The notes: generated by a model not told the origin, from the letters alone. 64,000 nucleotides of DNA from JASFBA01 sp034433695 (GCA_034433695.1 DAOUAK010000038.1:4603-68602), one strand, 5' to 3'; counted from the first letter of the stretch, positions 26,336-35,500 are shown. Translations and numbers: made by a program.

Positions 26336-28123
26336 CTAATCCACCGTCAGCGTCTTGCTCAGATTGCGGGGAAAATCCGGGTCATAGCCCCGGGCCACGC
26401 TCAGGCGGTAGGCCAGGAGTTGCAGCGGAAGTACGGCCAGGAGGGGATTGAAGAGCGGGCCGGCCGAAGGCAGCACGATCAGGTCGTGGGCATTGGAGCG
26501 CAAGCGGGGGTCCTCTTCCCCGATGGCGATGGCCCGTCCGCCCCGACAGACCATCTCGTTGATGCCGCTGACCAGGAGGGGCACGTCTTCCGGGCCGGCC
26601 ACAAAGAGCACGGCATAATCGTCCTGCACTGCCGAGAGGGGACCGTGCTTGAACTCGGTGGAAAGCATCCCCTCGCAGTGGGCGTAGGTAATCTCTTTCA
26701 TCTTCAAGGCCCCCTCCAGGGCGATGGGATAGGTCAGGCCGTAGCCCAGACAATAGAGGTCATCCCGTTTCTCCAGGATCGGTTCCAGGGGGGCGATCTG
26801 CGGTTCCACCCGGGCAATCGTCTCTTCGAGCAGGTCGGGGAGGGCGTCCAGTTCCCCGGTGGAATGGCCGCCCAGACGCAGGGCGAGGAAAAGGAAGGCC
26901 ACCGCCTGGTTCATAAAGGTCTTGGTGGCCGGCACGCTGATCTCATAGCCGCAGGCCAGGGGAAGGTAGCATTCGCTTTCGTGGCGCAGGGTGGAGCCGA
27001 GCACGTTGACCAGGGCCAGCCGGCCCATCCCCCGCTTCCGAGCCGCCTCCAGGGCGTTCAGCACGTCCTTGGTCTCCCCACTCTGGCTGACAAAGACCCC
27101 CACATCCTCCGGCCCTATGGCGTTGCCATACTGGGCGATGAATTGGGGGGCCAGGATGGGGACGGCCGGCCGTCTGGCCAGCCGACCCAGATAGATGGCC
27201 CCCAGGAGACAGGCATGGTAACTGCTGCCGCAGCCGATCAGGTAGAGGTGATCGGCCCGGGCAATCCGCTCCACCATCGGTGCTACAAAGGGCGAGGCCT
27301 GGAGGAGGTGGAGGAGTTCCCGTACCCGCACCGGCTGCTCGTGAATTTCCTTCAGCATAAAGTGGGGATACCCCTCCTTCGTAGCCGCCTCGATGCTCTC
27401 GGTCACCCATTCCGGCTCCCGTTCCACCCGGCTGCCGTCCTCCACCTGGCGCAGTTCCACCCGATCGGGCCACAGGATAACGATCTCGCCGTCCTGCACC
27501 CGCAAGATGCGGCGGGTCAACGGCAGGATGGAGGGAAGGTCGGAGGAAACGCAGGTGGCCCAATCGGCCAGGCCGACCGCCAGGCTGGAGCCTTTCTTCA
27601 GAGCGTAGAGGCAGTCCTCGCCCATCCGGCCGATGACAAAGGCATAATCCCCGGCCAGGTCGTTATAGGCGCGGCGGATGGCCTCCACCATGTCATAGCC
27701 CCGATTCACATAGCGCTCCACGGCGTGGACGCACGACTCGCCGTCGTTGGTGGAGCGGACGATCATCCCCTCGGCCATGAATTCCAGGCGCAGTTCGACG
27801 TTGTTGACCACGTTGCCGTTGTGGGCACCGACCATATCGCCATCCGAGTCCAGGTGAGGCTGGGCGTTGGCCTGGGAGGGAGCGCCGAAGGTGGCCCAGC
27901 GGAGTTGCAGGATGCCCCGCCGACCGGCCATCTCGGCAAAGTTCAGCCGTTCGGCCACCTCGTCCACCCGCCCCACGTCCTTGCGGAGGTCAATGCCCTC
28001 GTCATCCAGGGTGGCACAGCCGACCGAATCATAGCCCCGGTAGGAGAGGCGCCGGCCGGCCTCGATGAGGATCGGCCCTAACGTCCGCCGATGATCGGTG
28101 ACAATGCCAAAGATGCCGCACAT
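26336..28123 (-). CDS. glmS: Glutamine-fructose-6-phosphate aminotransferase (divergent)
   Basis: This is a 595-residue protein. It has an N-terminal class II glutamine amidotransferase domain (MCGIFGIV with the catalytic Cys2, then RLSYRGYDSVG) and two SIS domains (YLIGCGSSYHACLLGAIYLG, FVSQSGETKDVLNALEAARK, EITYAHCEGMLSTEFKHGPL). It ends FPRNLSKTLTVD, as GlmS does. It would make glucosamine-6-phosphate for the cell envelope. Several usually strict positions differ: the glutamine-site motif AHTRWATHG reads LQLRWATFG, and the TDTE block reads TNDGES. The enzyme is therefore a divergent GlmS or a related sugar isomerase. AAGGAGG precedes the ATG. The gene heads the glmS-cysK-cysE cluster. Confidence 0.85.
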   Translation of the reverse strand: MCGIFGIVTDHRRTLGPILIEAGRRLSYRGYDSVGCATLDDEGIDLRKDVGRVDEVAERLNFAEMAGRRGILQLRWATFGAPSQANAQPHLDSDGDMVGAHNGNVVNNVELRLEFMAEGMIVRSTNDGESCVHAVERYVNRGYDMVEAIRRAYNDLAGDYAFVIGRMGEDCLYALKKGSSLAVGLADWATCVSSDLPSILPLTRRILRVQDGEIVILWPDRVELRQVEDGSRVEREPEWVTESIEAATKEGYPHFMLKEIHEQPVRVRELLHLLQASPFVAPMVERIARADHLYLIGCGSSYHACLLGAIYLGRLARRPAVPILAPQFIAQYGNAIGPEDVGVFVSQSGETKDVLNALEAARKRGMGRLALVNVLGSTLRHESECYLPLACGYEISVPATKTFMNQAVAFLFLALRLGGHSTGELDALPDLLEETIARVEPQIAPLEPILEKRDDLYCLGYGLTYPIALEGALKMKEITYAHCEGMLSTEFKHGPLSAVQDDYAVLFVAGPEDVPLLVSGINEMVCRGGRAIAIGEEDPRLRSNAHDLIVLPSAGPLFNPLLAVLPLQLLAYRLSVARGYDPDFPRNLSKTLTVD

Positions 28124-28143
28124 ACCGCCCTCCTTTTTGGCCT

Positions 28144-28172
28144 AGTGTACCACCCCGGCCCGATTCCGTCAA
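28144..28172 (-). promoter_or_regulatory. Sigma-70-type promoter for glmS
   Basis: On the minus strand TTGACG (28172-28167) and TACACT (28149-28144) are separated by 17 bases, and the likely transcript start is only about 13 bases before the glmS ATG. Confidence 0.65.
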
Positions 28173-28194
28173 ACCCAACTCCCTCCAGCACGGT

Positions 28195-28223
28195 TTGTAT
28201 ATCCGGGAGAGGCATAGTATAAT
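28195..28223 (+). promoter_or_regulatory. Sigma-70-type promoter for the glycosyltransferase cluster
   Basis: TTGTAT (28195-28200) and TATAAT (28218-28223) are separated by 17 bases, with the start codon at 28322. It is divergent from the glmS promoter in the same intergenic region (28124-28321). Confidence 0.65.
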
Positions 28224-28321
28224 GGAAACGATAACGTCCAGGGTCAGGTCCAGAGAGGAGCGCGGTTGGAACATCGAGACCCTCTCGAAGAGGGCCGGCC
28301 CCATCGGAGCCATTTCCGGCC

Positions 28322-30382
28322 ATGCAGAAGCAACCTTCACCCATTTTCCGCCCGATCGCTACCCTGGGGAACGTCCTCCGCCGGGAGGTCCACCTCCTGG
28401 GACAGACCCTGGGCGATCCTTTCCTGGGCCTTTTGCTTCTGGGAACGGTTCTCCTGACCTTTCTGGCCGGCCAGGCCTTTCCCCCTTTCCGATTGGACGT
28501 CGGCGAGCAGCCGGATGAGGTCTACCTGAGCGGTTTTTACGAGCCGGAGAAGGCGGCCGGGGAGTCTTTCCGCTGGAGCACGGGAGAGGGTCGGCTGGAC
28601 ATTCCGGCCTCGGGCATGGTCCCCCTTCGCCTCGACCTGCGCCTCTCTGCCCCCAGGCCGGCCGAAGTTCCCCCACCACGCCTGAGCCTGGCCGGGAACG
28701 GCCACCTCCTCCTGGAGACAACCGTTGCCCCCGCTCCCCGGATTTACTCCCTTCTTCTTCCGGCGGAGGCCTCTTCCTTGGGAAATCTGGAGTTACGGTG
28801 GCGCAGCGAAACGTTCTCCCCGGGTGAAAGCGATCCTCGGGTATTGGGATTTGCGCTAGATCACCTGGAGATATGGCGGGTGGGCCGGCCGCTCGTCCTC
28901 CTCCCTCCCGAAGTCTACCTCTGTTCCCTTGCCACGGTCTTCTTGGCCGTGCTTCTGGCGCGGCGGCTGGGCTGGCCACGCCCGGGTGCCCTGGGCGTGG
29001 GGTTCGTCTGCGCCCTGGCGCTGGCCGCGGCCCTGGCCTGGGCCCGCCCGCTCCTGGCACCGGGCCTGCCTTTCCTCCCCCTGGCCCTGGCCTGCTCCTG
29101 GCTCTTCCACGCCCTCCTCCGGCGGCCGTTCGAGCGTTGCTTCGTCCGCCTGGGGGGCGGACTGCCCCTTTTCGCTGAGCGCGCCCTCTGGAGCACGGCG
29201 CTTTTCTTTCTGGCCGTGCGTCTGGCCGGCTGCCTTCACCCGGCGATGGAAACATGGGACCTCTGCTTCCACTTCCACCGCCTTCAGGATGTGGCCCGGG
29301 GCGAACCTTTCTTCACCATCACCTCCGGGGAATGGCGGGGCTTGCAGACTCTCTACCTGCCCTCGTTCTACGTCGTCCTGGCCCCCCTCTGGGCCGTCTT
29401 CGGCGGCCGGCTGGTGCCGCTCCAGGTCGCCGCCGTCCTTCTGGATACCTCGTCTGCCCTTCTGGTAGCCTACCTGTCCTGCCGGTTGCTGGGGAGGAAG
29501 GCGACCTGGCCGGCCGCCTTCCTTTACCTGACCATGCCGCAGTCCTCCATCATCTTCTCCTGGGGCATCGTAGCCAACATCTTCGGTCAGTGGCTTTTCT
29601 TGCTCCTGCTGGCCTTTTTCTTTTCCCCGGCCGGGAGGCTATCCCGCCGGCCGGCCTGGCTTTTGGCCGCGGGACTCCTGACGCTGGTGTGGCTTTCCCA
29701 CCCCGGCACGGTCCTTCTGACGGCCGTCCTGCTGGGCGGCCTGCTTTTCCTGGCCCGGTTTTTCCCCGAGGGCCAAGGCCTTCCCCGGCCGGCCGTGGGG
29801 CGCTGGGTTGGGGTGGCGTTGGGGGCGCTGGCGCTTGTTACGGCGCTCTACTACAGCCACTTTGCCCCGACGATGTGGGCGGCGCTCCAGGAGATGGGGC
29901 AGGGAAGCAATCTGGAGCAGCCCCGCCATGGGGGAATCCTCATCCGTGGGCCGGTTACAGACCCCGACCTGGGCCTGCGGGCGGTCGAGGTCCAGGGTTG
30001 GGGACAGGCCATCCTGGCCGGAGCGGAAGAAGTGGCCGCCGAGGCCCGGGCTTACTACGATGTCTGGCCACTTCTCCTGGCTCTGGCCGCGTTGCCCGGC
30101 CTGGCCTGGCAGCGGCGAGTTCCTGCCGTCCGGCTGCTGGGGCTGGCCTTTACAACGGCCCTGTTTTTTGCTATGATTGGGTTGGTCTGGAATCTGTATG
30201 TGCGGTACATGTACTTTCTGCTGCCCTTTGTGGCGCTGGGAGGGGCCTGGTGGCCGGCCCACTGGAGCCGGCGTGGCCTGGCCGGCCGGTTGACGGCGCT
30301 CCTTACGGGGCTTTATTTGCTCTTCTTGGGGCTATCTTTCTGGGCCGGCCATGTGCTCTATTACTCGGCCGGTTGCCGTTGA
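28322..30382 (+). CDS. GT-C type membrane glycosyltransferase (GT39/PMT-like)
   Basis: This 686-residue integral membrane protein has one N-terminal helix (about 35-58), then a soluble extracytoplasmic beta-rich region (about 60-190), then about ten helices. A long loop after the next helices carries HPAMETWDLCFHFHRLQDVA, resembling the acidic first-loop motif of GT-C enzymes that use polyprenyl-phosphate sugars. The WLSHPGTVLLTAVLLGGLLF region and a lumenal domain precede the last helices. The next gene encodes a DPM1-like enzyme that would make such lipid-linked donors, which supports the call. Acceptor and sugar are unknown. The ATG at 28322 is about 90 bases after the predicted transcript start, and the ribosome-binding site is weak (GGAG). 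Confidence 0.7.
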   Translation: MQKQPSPIFRPIATLGNVLRREVHLLGQTLGDPFLGLLLLGTVLLTFLAGQAFPPFRLDVGEQPDEVYLSGFYEPEKAAGESFRWSTGEGRLDIPASGMVPLRLDLRLSAPRPAEVPPPRLSLAGNGHLLLETTVAPAPRIYSLLLPAEASSLGNLELRWRSETFSPGESDPRVLGFALDHLEIWRVGRPLVLLPPEVYLCSLATVFLAVLLARRLGWPRPGALGVGFVCALALAAALAWARPLLAPGLPFLPLALACSWLFHALLRRPFERCFVRLGGGLPLFAERALWSTALFFLAVRLAGCLHPAMETWDLCFHFHRLQDVARGEPFFTITSGEWRGLQTLYLPSFYVVLAPLWAVFGGRLVPLQVAAVLLDTSSALLVAYLSCRLLGRKATWPAAFLYLTMPQSSIIFSWGIVANIFGQWLFLLLLAFFFSPAGRLSRRPAWLLAAGLLTLVWLSHPGTVLLTAVLLGGLLFLARFFPEGQGLPRPAVGRWVGVALGALALVTALYYSHFAPTMWAALQEMGQGSNLEQPRHGGILIRGPVTDPDLGLRAVEVQGWGQAILAGAEEVAAEARAYYDVWPLLLALAALPGLAWQRRVPAVRLLGLAFTTALFFAMIGLVWNLYVRYMYFLLPFVALGGAWWPAHWSRRGLAGRLTALLTGLYLLFLGLSFWAGHVLYYSAGCR

Positions 30383-30392
30383 GGAGTTCCCG

Positions 30393-31097
30393 GTGGAAAC
30401 GTTCCGCCGCCTGAGCATCGTCATCCCGGTCTATAACGAGCGCGATCGGGTCGGTCGGGTCATCGAAAAGGTCCTCCAGGCCGATACTTTGGGGCTGGAA
30501 AAAGAACTCATCATCGTAGACGACGGCTCCACCGACGGCACGCGCCAGGCGCTTGCGGCCTATGAGGGGCTGGAGAACGTGCGCATCTTCTACCAGGAAC
30601 GCAACCAGGGCAAAGCGGCGGCCCTGCGCCGGGGCTTTGCCGAGGTCAGCGGAGAAATCGTCCTCGTCCAGGACGCCGACCTGGAATACGACCCGGAGAA
30701 CTACCCGGCCCTGCTCCGCCCGATTCTGGAGGACAAGGCCGATGTCGTCTACGGCTCGCGCTTCCTGGGCGGTCCCCATCGGGTGCTCTTTTTCTGGCAT
30801 TCTGTGGCGAATAAGATTCTCACCACCCTATCCAACATGTTCACCAATCTGAACCTGACCGACATGGAGACCGGTTACAAGGTCTTTCGCACGGAGGTCC
30901 TGCGTCGCCTCCGGTTACGCTCCAGCCGCTTCGGCTTCGAGCCGGAAGTCACGGCCAAGGTCGCCCGGCTGGGCTGCCGCATCTATGAAACGCCTATCTC
31001 CTACTACGGCCGCACCTATGCCGAAGGAAAAAAGATCGGCTGGAAGGATGCGTTCCAGGCCGTCTACTGCATTATCCGCTACGCCTTCTGGGATTAG
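30393..31097 (+). CDS. GT2 glycosyltransferase, polyprenyl-phosphate sugar synthase (DPM1-like)
   Basis: This 234-residue soluble GT-A enzyme has nucleotide-sugar motifs LSIVIPVYNERDRVGRVIEK, VDDGSTDGT, a VQDADLEYDPENYP metal-binding block, and YGSRFLGGPHRVLFFWHS. The pattern is typical of dolichol- or undecaprenyl-phosphate mannose/glucose synthases. The GTG at 30393 lies 10 bases after the upstream stop, behind GAGGAG, and was preferred over an in-frame ATG at 30351 inside the previous gene. It likely feeds lipid-linked sugar to the GT-C enzyme upstream. Sugar identity is not visible. Confidence 0.88.
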   Translation: METFRRLSIVIPVYNERDRVGRVIEKVLQADTLGLEKELIIVDDGSTDGTRQALAAYEGLENVRIFYQERNQGKAAALRRGFAEVSGEIVLVQDADLEYDPENYPALLRPILEDKADVVYGSRFLGGPHRVLFFWHSVANKILTTLSNMFTNLNLTDMETGYKVFRTEVLRRLRLRSSRFGFEPEVTAKVARLGCRIYETPISYYGRTYAEGKKIGWKDAFQAVYCIIRYAFWD

Positions 31098-31152
31098 CGT
31101 TGCGGCCCTGTTCGCACCGGGTATTCTGCAACACGAAACACGGATCACGAAC

Positions 31153-31881
31153 ATGGAACGAAAACTGAGCATCTCCGCCTTCTTCCCCTGTTACAACGAT
31201 GGGGGCACGATTGCCAGTATGGTGCTGAGCGCCCTGGTGACGCTCCGCCAGATCACCGATGATTACGAGGTCATCGTCGTGGACGATGCCGGAAAGGACT
31301 ATGCCCTGCTCATCCTGGAGGAATTGGAGCGCATCTATCCGGGGGAGGTGCGCGTCATCCGCCACGAGAAAAATCGGGGCTATGGTGGGGCGCTACGCAG
31401 CGGCTTTGCCGCCGCCACCAAGGAGTGGGTCTTTTACACCGACGGGGACGCCCAGTACGACCCCCGTGAACTGAAGAATCTCGTGGCGGCCCTGGAGGAG
31501 GGGGTGGATGTGGTCAACGGCTACAAGATCGACCGCTCCGACCCCTTACTTCGCAAGATCATCGGACGCATCTACCACTACACGGCCAAGTTCCTCTTCG
31601 GCTTCCGGCTGCGCGATGTGGATTGCGATTTTCGCCTGATCCGCCGGAGCATCTTCGACCGCATCTCCCTGGAATCGAACCACGGGACGATCTGCCTGGA
31701 AATGGTCAAGAAGATGCAGGATGCCGGCTTTCGCTTTGTCGAGGTGCCGGTCCACCACTACCACCGCGCCTACGGCCGCTCCCAATTCTTCAATTTTCCG
31801 AGGCTCTGGCGAACGGCCAAAGACCTGGCCCGGCTATGGTGGAAACTGGTGGTTCGCAAGGAACATCTGAGGCAGCGGTGA
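31153..31881 (+). CDS. GT2 family glycosyltransferase
   Basis: This 242-residue GT-A fold enzyme has motifs LSISAFFPCYNDGGTIASMV, VIVVDDAGKDYALLILEELE, NRGYGGALRSGFAAA, TDGDAQYDPRELKNL and VDCDFRLIRRSIFDRI. It resembles bactoprenol glucosyltransferase-like proteins without the membrane-spanning C-terminus. The chosen ATG lies 55 bases after the previous stop, without a strong ribosome-binding site, and the conserved domain begins at its fifth residue. Its stop overlaps the start of the GT4 gene (TGATG). It is part of an envelope-glycan or glycoprotein gene set; the substrate is unknown. Confidence 0.85.
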   Translation: MERKLSISAFFPCYNDGGTIASMVLSALVTLRQITDDYEVIVVDDAGKDYALLILEELERIYPGEVRVIRHEKNRGYGGALRSGFAAATKEWVFYTDGDAQYDPRELKNLVAALEEGVDVVNGYKIDRSDPLLRKIIGRIYHYTAKFLFGFRLRDVDCDFRLIRRSIFDRISLESNHGTICLEMVKKMQDAGFRFVEVPVHHYHRAYGRSQFFNFPRLWRTAKDLARLWWKLVVRKEHLRQR

Positions 31882-33092
31882 TGCGTGTTTTTATGTTATC
31901 CTGGGAATATCCCCCCTATGTGGTCGGAGGCCTGGGCAAGCATGTGATGGAACTGGCCCCGGCCCTGGCCGAGCAGGGGGTCGAGGTGCATCTCATCGTT
32001 CCCTGTCTGGCCGGTGGGCCTCTGGAGGAAGGCTGGCGAAACCTCCTTATCCATCGTGTGGGGATACCCTGGGGGTACGGCCAGGACTTCCCCGGCCTGG
32101 TCTCCGAAAACAATGGGCTTTTGCGCGAGCGGGCCGAGCGGCTGATGGAGGAGGTCGGCCGGCCCGACCTCCTGCACGCCCATGACTGGCTCGTGGCCCG
32201 GGCTTCCATCGAGTGCAAACATCGCCATCGCCTGCCCCTCATCGCCACCATCCACGCCACCGAACGGGGACGAGGCCAGGGTACCCTCTCCGGAGAGACC
32301 TCGCAGACTATCCACAGCATCGAGTGGTGGCTCACCTACGAAGCCTGGCGGATCATCTGCACCAGCCGCTATATGGCCCACCAGGGGCAGGAATACTTTG
32401 CCGTGCCGGCCGACAAACTCGATGTCATCCCCAACGGCGTGGACCCCAGCCGCTTCCAGGCCCTCGAGGGGGAAGACCTCCGTGCCTTTCGCCAGAACTA
32501 TGCGGCCCCCGACGAAAAGATGGTCCTCTATGTCGGCCGAATCGTGGCCGAAAAGGGGGTGCCAGTGCTTATCGAGGCCGTTCCCCGGATCCTGGCGCGC
32601 TACGACAGGGCAAAATTCGTCATCGTCGGGACCGGACCGCTCCTGGAGCCCCTGCGCCGGCGGGCCGAGGAACTGGGCGTGGGCCGGCGCATCTATTTTG
32701 TCGGCTACGTCCCGGACTATACCCGCGACCGCCTCTTCAAGGTGGCCGACGTGGCCGTCTTCCCCAGCCTTTACGAGCCGTTCGGCATCGTTGCCCTGGA
32801 GGCGATGGCGGCCCGCACACCGGTGGTGGTAACCGAGACCGGAGGGCTGGCCGAGGTAGTGCGCCACGCCGAGACTGGCATCACCGTCTATCCGGGCGAT
32901 CCCGATTCCCTGGCCTGGGGCATCCTGCATACCCTGGAGCACCCGGAGTGGGCCCGCCTGCGGGTGGAAAACGCCTACCGCGAGGTCCTGGAGCGCTACA
33001 ACTGGACGACCCTCGCCCGGCAGACCATCGCGGTGTACGAGCGGGTCCGGGAGGAGTATGAGCGAAGTGGATGGGGGAAAGCCGAGCGATGA
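31881..33092 (+). CDS. GT4 family glycosyltransferase (glycogen/starch-synthase-like fold)
   Basis: This is a 403-residue GT-B enzyme. The N-terminal domain begins MRVFMLSWEYPPYVVGGLGK. HAHDWL and IATIHATERGR contribute to the acceptor side, and the C-terminal GT4 domain has DVIPNGVDPSRF, LYVGRIVAEKGVPVLIEAVP and the retaining E-x7-E motif in PSLYEPFGIVALEAMAARTP. The family transfers sugars from nucleotide donors with retention. The N-terminus resembles ADP-glucose glycogen synthases, so an alpha-glucan role is possible. The neighbours point rather to envelope glycosylation. The ATG at 31881 overlaps the upstream stop. Confidence 0.88.
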   Translation: MRVFMLSWEYPPYVVGGLGKHVMELAPALAEQGVEVHLIVPCLAGGPLEEGWRNLLIHRVGIPWGYGQDFPGLVSENNGLLRERAERLMEEVGRPDLLHAHDWLVARASIECKHRHRLPLIATIHATERGRGQGTLSGETSQTIHSIEWWLTYEAWRIICTSRYMAHQGQEYFAVPADKLDVIPNGVDPSRFQALEGEDLRAFRQNYAAPDEKMVLYVGRIVAEKGVPVLIEAVPRILARYDRAKFVIVGTGPLLEPLRRRAEELGVGRRIYFVGYVPDYTRDRLFKVADVAVFPSLYEPFGIVALEAMAARTPVVVTETGGLAEVVRHAETGITVYPGDPDSLAWGILHTLEHPEWARLRVENAYREVLERYNWTTLARQTIAVYERVREEYERSGWGKAER

Positions 33093-33102
33093 GAGGTGAA
33101 GG

Positions 33103-33816
33103 ATGATGCTAGCCGAGATGACCTGGAAAGAGGTAGCCGTCTATCTGGAAAACGATGACCGCATCATCGTGCCGGTAGGAAGCACGGAACAGCACGGCCC
33201 ACGGGCGGTCATCGGAACCGACTATCTGGTGCCGGCCGGAATCGCCCGCGAGGTCGGCCGGCGCAGCGGGGTGCTGGTGGCTCCGCCCCTCTGCTACGGC
33301 ATGTCCCTTCACCACATGGCCTTCCCGGGGACGATTTCCCTGCGTCCCAGCACCCTCCTCCAGGTGACCTGTGACATCCTGGCTTCGCTGGCCCGCCACG
33401 GCTTTCGACGCATTCTCCTCCTGAACGGCCACGGCGGCAACACGCCGGCCCTGCTCGCCGGCATCGCCGAAGCTAACGACCTTCACCCCGAACTGGGGAT
33501 CAAACTCCTCTCCTGGTGGGAACTTGCTGCCGTCAAGGCCGTCCTGGATGAGGCCTTTGGGGAAAAGGAGGACGGTCACGGCACGCCCGGGGAGACCTCG
33601 CTGGTGATGGCCCTTTGCCCGGGAATCGTCTCCGACCGGCCGGTTGAGGTCCGGCCGGTGGTGCGGCCGGCGGTTTGGCCCAACGCCCGGGTCTGGGCCG
33701 AGCACTACCCGGACGGCTCGGGCGGCGCGGACGTCAATCTGGCCTCAGAGGAGTGGGGGCGACGCCTCCTGGAGGCTGCCGTGGCCGCAGTGCTGGACGA
33801 ACTGGAACGCTGGTAA
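33103..33816 (+). CDS. Creatininase-family amidohydrolase
   Basis: This 237-residue protein has the metal-binding pattern of creatininase/MftE enzymes: VGSTEQHGPRAVIGTDYL near the start, HHMAFPGTISLRPSTLL, LNGHGGNTPALLAGI, and HGTPGETSLVMAL. Family members hydrolyse cyclic or peptide amides with two bound metals. No mycofactocin genes are nearby, so the substrate is unknown. The gene lies between the GT4 gene and sufS, 10 bases from each, and is probably co-transcribed. The first of two consecutive ATG codons was taken as the start; the second is equally possible. Confidence 0.88.
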   Translation: MMLAEMTWKEVAVYLENDDRIIVPVGSTEQHGPRAVIGTDYLVPAGIAREVGRRSGVLVAPPLCYGMSLHHMAFPGTISLRPSTLLQVTCDILASLARHGFRRILLLNGHGGNTPALLAGIAEANDLHPELGIKLLSWWELAAVKAVLDEAFGEKEDGHGTPGETSLVMALCPGIVSDRPVEVRPVVRPAVWPNARVWAEHYPDGSGGADVNLASEEWGRRLLEAAVAAVLDELERW

Positions 33817-33826
33817 GGGGTGCCCG

Positions 33827-35101
33827 ATGGATGTACATGCCGTTCGCGCCGATTTTCCCATCCTCCAACGCACCGTCCACGGCAAGCCGCTCATCTACCT
33901 GGATAACGCGGCCACCACCCAGCGGCCGCGCCAGGTCCTGGAGACGCTGGTAACCTTCTACAGCCACTACAACGCCAACATCCACCGCTCTCCCCACCTT
34001 TTGGGCCAGGAAGCCACCCTGCTTTATGCGCAGGCCCACGAAAACGTGGCCCGCTTCATCGGGGCGGAGGACGAGGGGGAGGTGATCTTTGTCCGCAACA
34101 CCACCGAAGCCGTCAACCTGGTGGCAAACTCGCTCCTGCGCCGCGAAAGCGGGCCGCTGCGGTTGCTGCCGGGCGATGAGGTGCTCATCACCGTCATGGA
34201 GCACCATTCCAACCTGGTGCCCTGGCAGGCCCTTTCCCAGGAGGCCGGCCTGACCTTGCGCGTGGTAGACATCCGGGAAGACGGCACCCTAGACCTGGCC
34301 GACCTGGAGGCCCAATTGGGGCCGCGCACCCGGCTGGTCTGCTGTGCCCACGTCTCCAACGTCCTGGGGACGATCAACCCGGTAGCGGAGATTGCCCGTC
34401 GGGTCCACGCATCCGGTGCCCTCCTTCTGGTGGATGGGGCGCAGTCGGTGCCCCACATGCCGGTGAACGTGCGGGAACTGGAGTGCGACTTCCTGACCTT
34501 TTCCGGGCACAAGATGCTGGCCCCCTTCGGCATCGGCGTCCTCTACGGCCGGCGGGCCCTCCTAGAACGGATGGCTCCCTTCCTCTACGGCGGGGATATG
34601 ATCGCCGATGTCACGCTGGAGCATTCCACCTGGAACGAGTTGCCCTGGAAGTTCGAGGCCGGAACGGCCAATGTGGCCGGCGGCATCGCCCTGGGCGGAG
34701 CCGTGGACCTCTGGAGCGGCCGGAAACTGGTGGGGGCCGTGGATTACCTCCAGGAGATCGGCATGGAGCAGGTCCAGGCTCACGAGCGGGAGTTGCTGGC
34801 CCAACTCCTGCAGGGACTCCAGGCTATCCCCCGCGTCCGCGTCTACGGCCCCCTGGAGCCGGAACGGCGGGGGGCAGCCGTCTCCTTCACGGTGGAGGGC
34901 AGCAACCCTCACCTGATCGCCCAGTTTCTGGACGACGAGGGCATCGCCGTGCGGGCCGGCGGCCATTGCGCCCACCCGTTGGCCCGGCGGTTGGGCGTGG
35001 CGGGAACGGTGCGCGTCAGCCCTTATATCTACAACACTTCCGAGGAAATCGAGCGCTTCCTGGATGTTCTGGAGGGAATTGTGAGGAGGCAGGCGCTGTG
35101 A
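33827..35101 (+). CDS. sufS: Cysteine desulfurase, SufS type
   Basis: This 424-residue PLP enzyme releases sulfur from cysteine for Fe-S clusters. It has the SufS/CsdA start DFPILQRTVHGKPLIYLDNA, VIFVRNTTEAVNLVANSL, EHHSNLVPWQ, the PLP lysine in FSGHKMLAPFG, and the active-site cysteine C381 in RAGGHCAHPLARRLG. The ATG at 33827 starts 10 bases after the creatininase gene. The stop overlaps the GTG of the next gene, consistent with a SufS-SufU pair that must be made together. There is no sufBCD in the window. Confidence 0.93.
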   Translation: MDVHAVRADFPILQRTVHGKPLIYLDNAATTQRPRQVLETLVTFYSHYNANIHRSPHLLGQEATLLYAQAHENVARFIGAEDEGEVIFVRNTTEAVNLVANSLLRRESGPLRLLPGDEVLITVMEHHSNLVPWQALSQEAGLTLRVVDIREDGTLDLADLEAQLGPRTRLVCCAHVSNVLGTINPVAEIARRVHASGALLLVDGAQSVPHMPVNVRELECDFLTFSGHKMLAPFGIGVLYGRRALLERMAPFLYGGDMIADVTLEHSTWNELPWKFEAGTANVAGGIALGGAVDLWSGRKLVGAVDYLQEIGMEQVQAHERELLAQLLQGLQAIPRVRVYGPLEPERRGAAVSFTVEGSNPHLIAQFLDDEGIAVRAGGHCAHPLARRLGVAGTVRVSPYIYNTSEEIERFLDVLEGIVRRQAL

Positions 35102-35487
35102 GTACCCGATATACCCCGACGCTGCTGGAGCACTTTACCCACCCCCGCCACGTAGGGATGCTGGAGGATGCCGACGCTTCCGGCCAGGGAGGGGGAGGAC
35201 CGCTCTGTCCGGAGGATATGGCCTACGTCTGGATCAAGGTCCGCGAGGGCCGCATCGTCGAAATCGGCCACAAGACGATGGGCTGCCCGGTCGCCATTGC
35301 CTCCAGCAGTCTGACCTGCTCCCTGGCCGAGGGCAAAACCCTGGAGGAGGCGCTCCAGATCACCCCGGAGGTGGTCATCGAGGCCCTGGGAGGCGTCCCG
35401 GAGCGCAAAGCCGATTCGGTGGTGGCTCCGGAAGCCCTGCGCCGGGCCATCGAATCGTACCTGGCCTCCCATGTCTCGGGTGAATGA
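35098..35487 (+). CDS. SufU/NifU-like Fe-S assembly protein lacking the third cysteine
   Basis: This 129-residue IscU-fold protein is translationally coupled to sufS (GTGA overlap). HFTHPRHVGMLEDADASG, GPLCPEDMAYVWIKV (C37, D40) and KTMGCPVAIASSSLTCSL (C63) match the family. The usual third ligand in the LHCS motif is replaced: the aligned segment reads RKADSVVA with D106. In SufU that cysteine binds zinc and accepts sulfur from SufS. The Asp may still bind metal but cannot carry persulfide. It may use C74 as a substitute, or act only as a scaffold. Confidence 0.85.
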   Translation: MSTRYTPTLLEHFTHPRHVGMLEDADASGQGGGGPLCPEDMAYVWIKVREGRIVEIGHKTMGCPVAIASSSLTCSLAEGKTLEEALQITPEVVIEALGGVPERKADSVVAPEALRRAIESYLASHVSGE

Positions 35488-35500
35488 ACCTCAAATCCTA

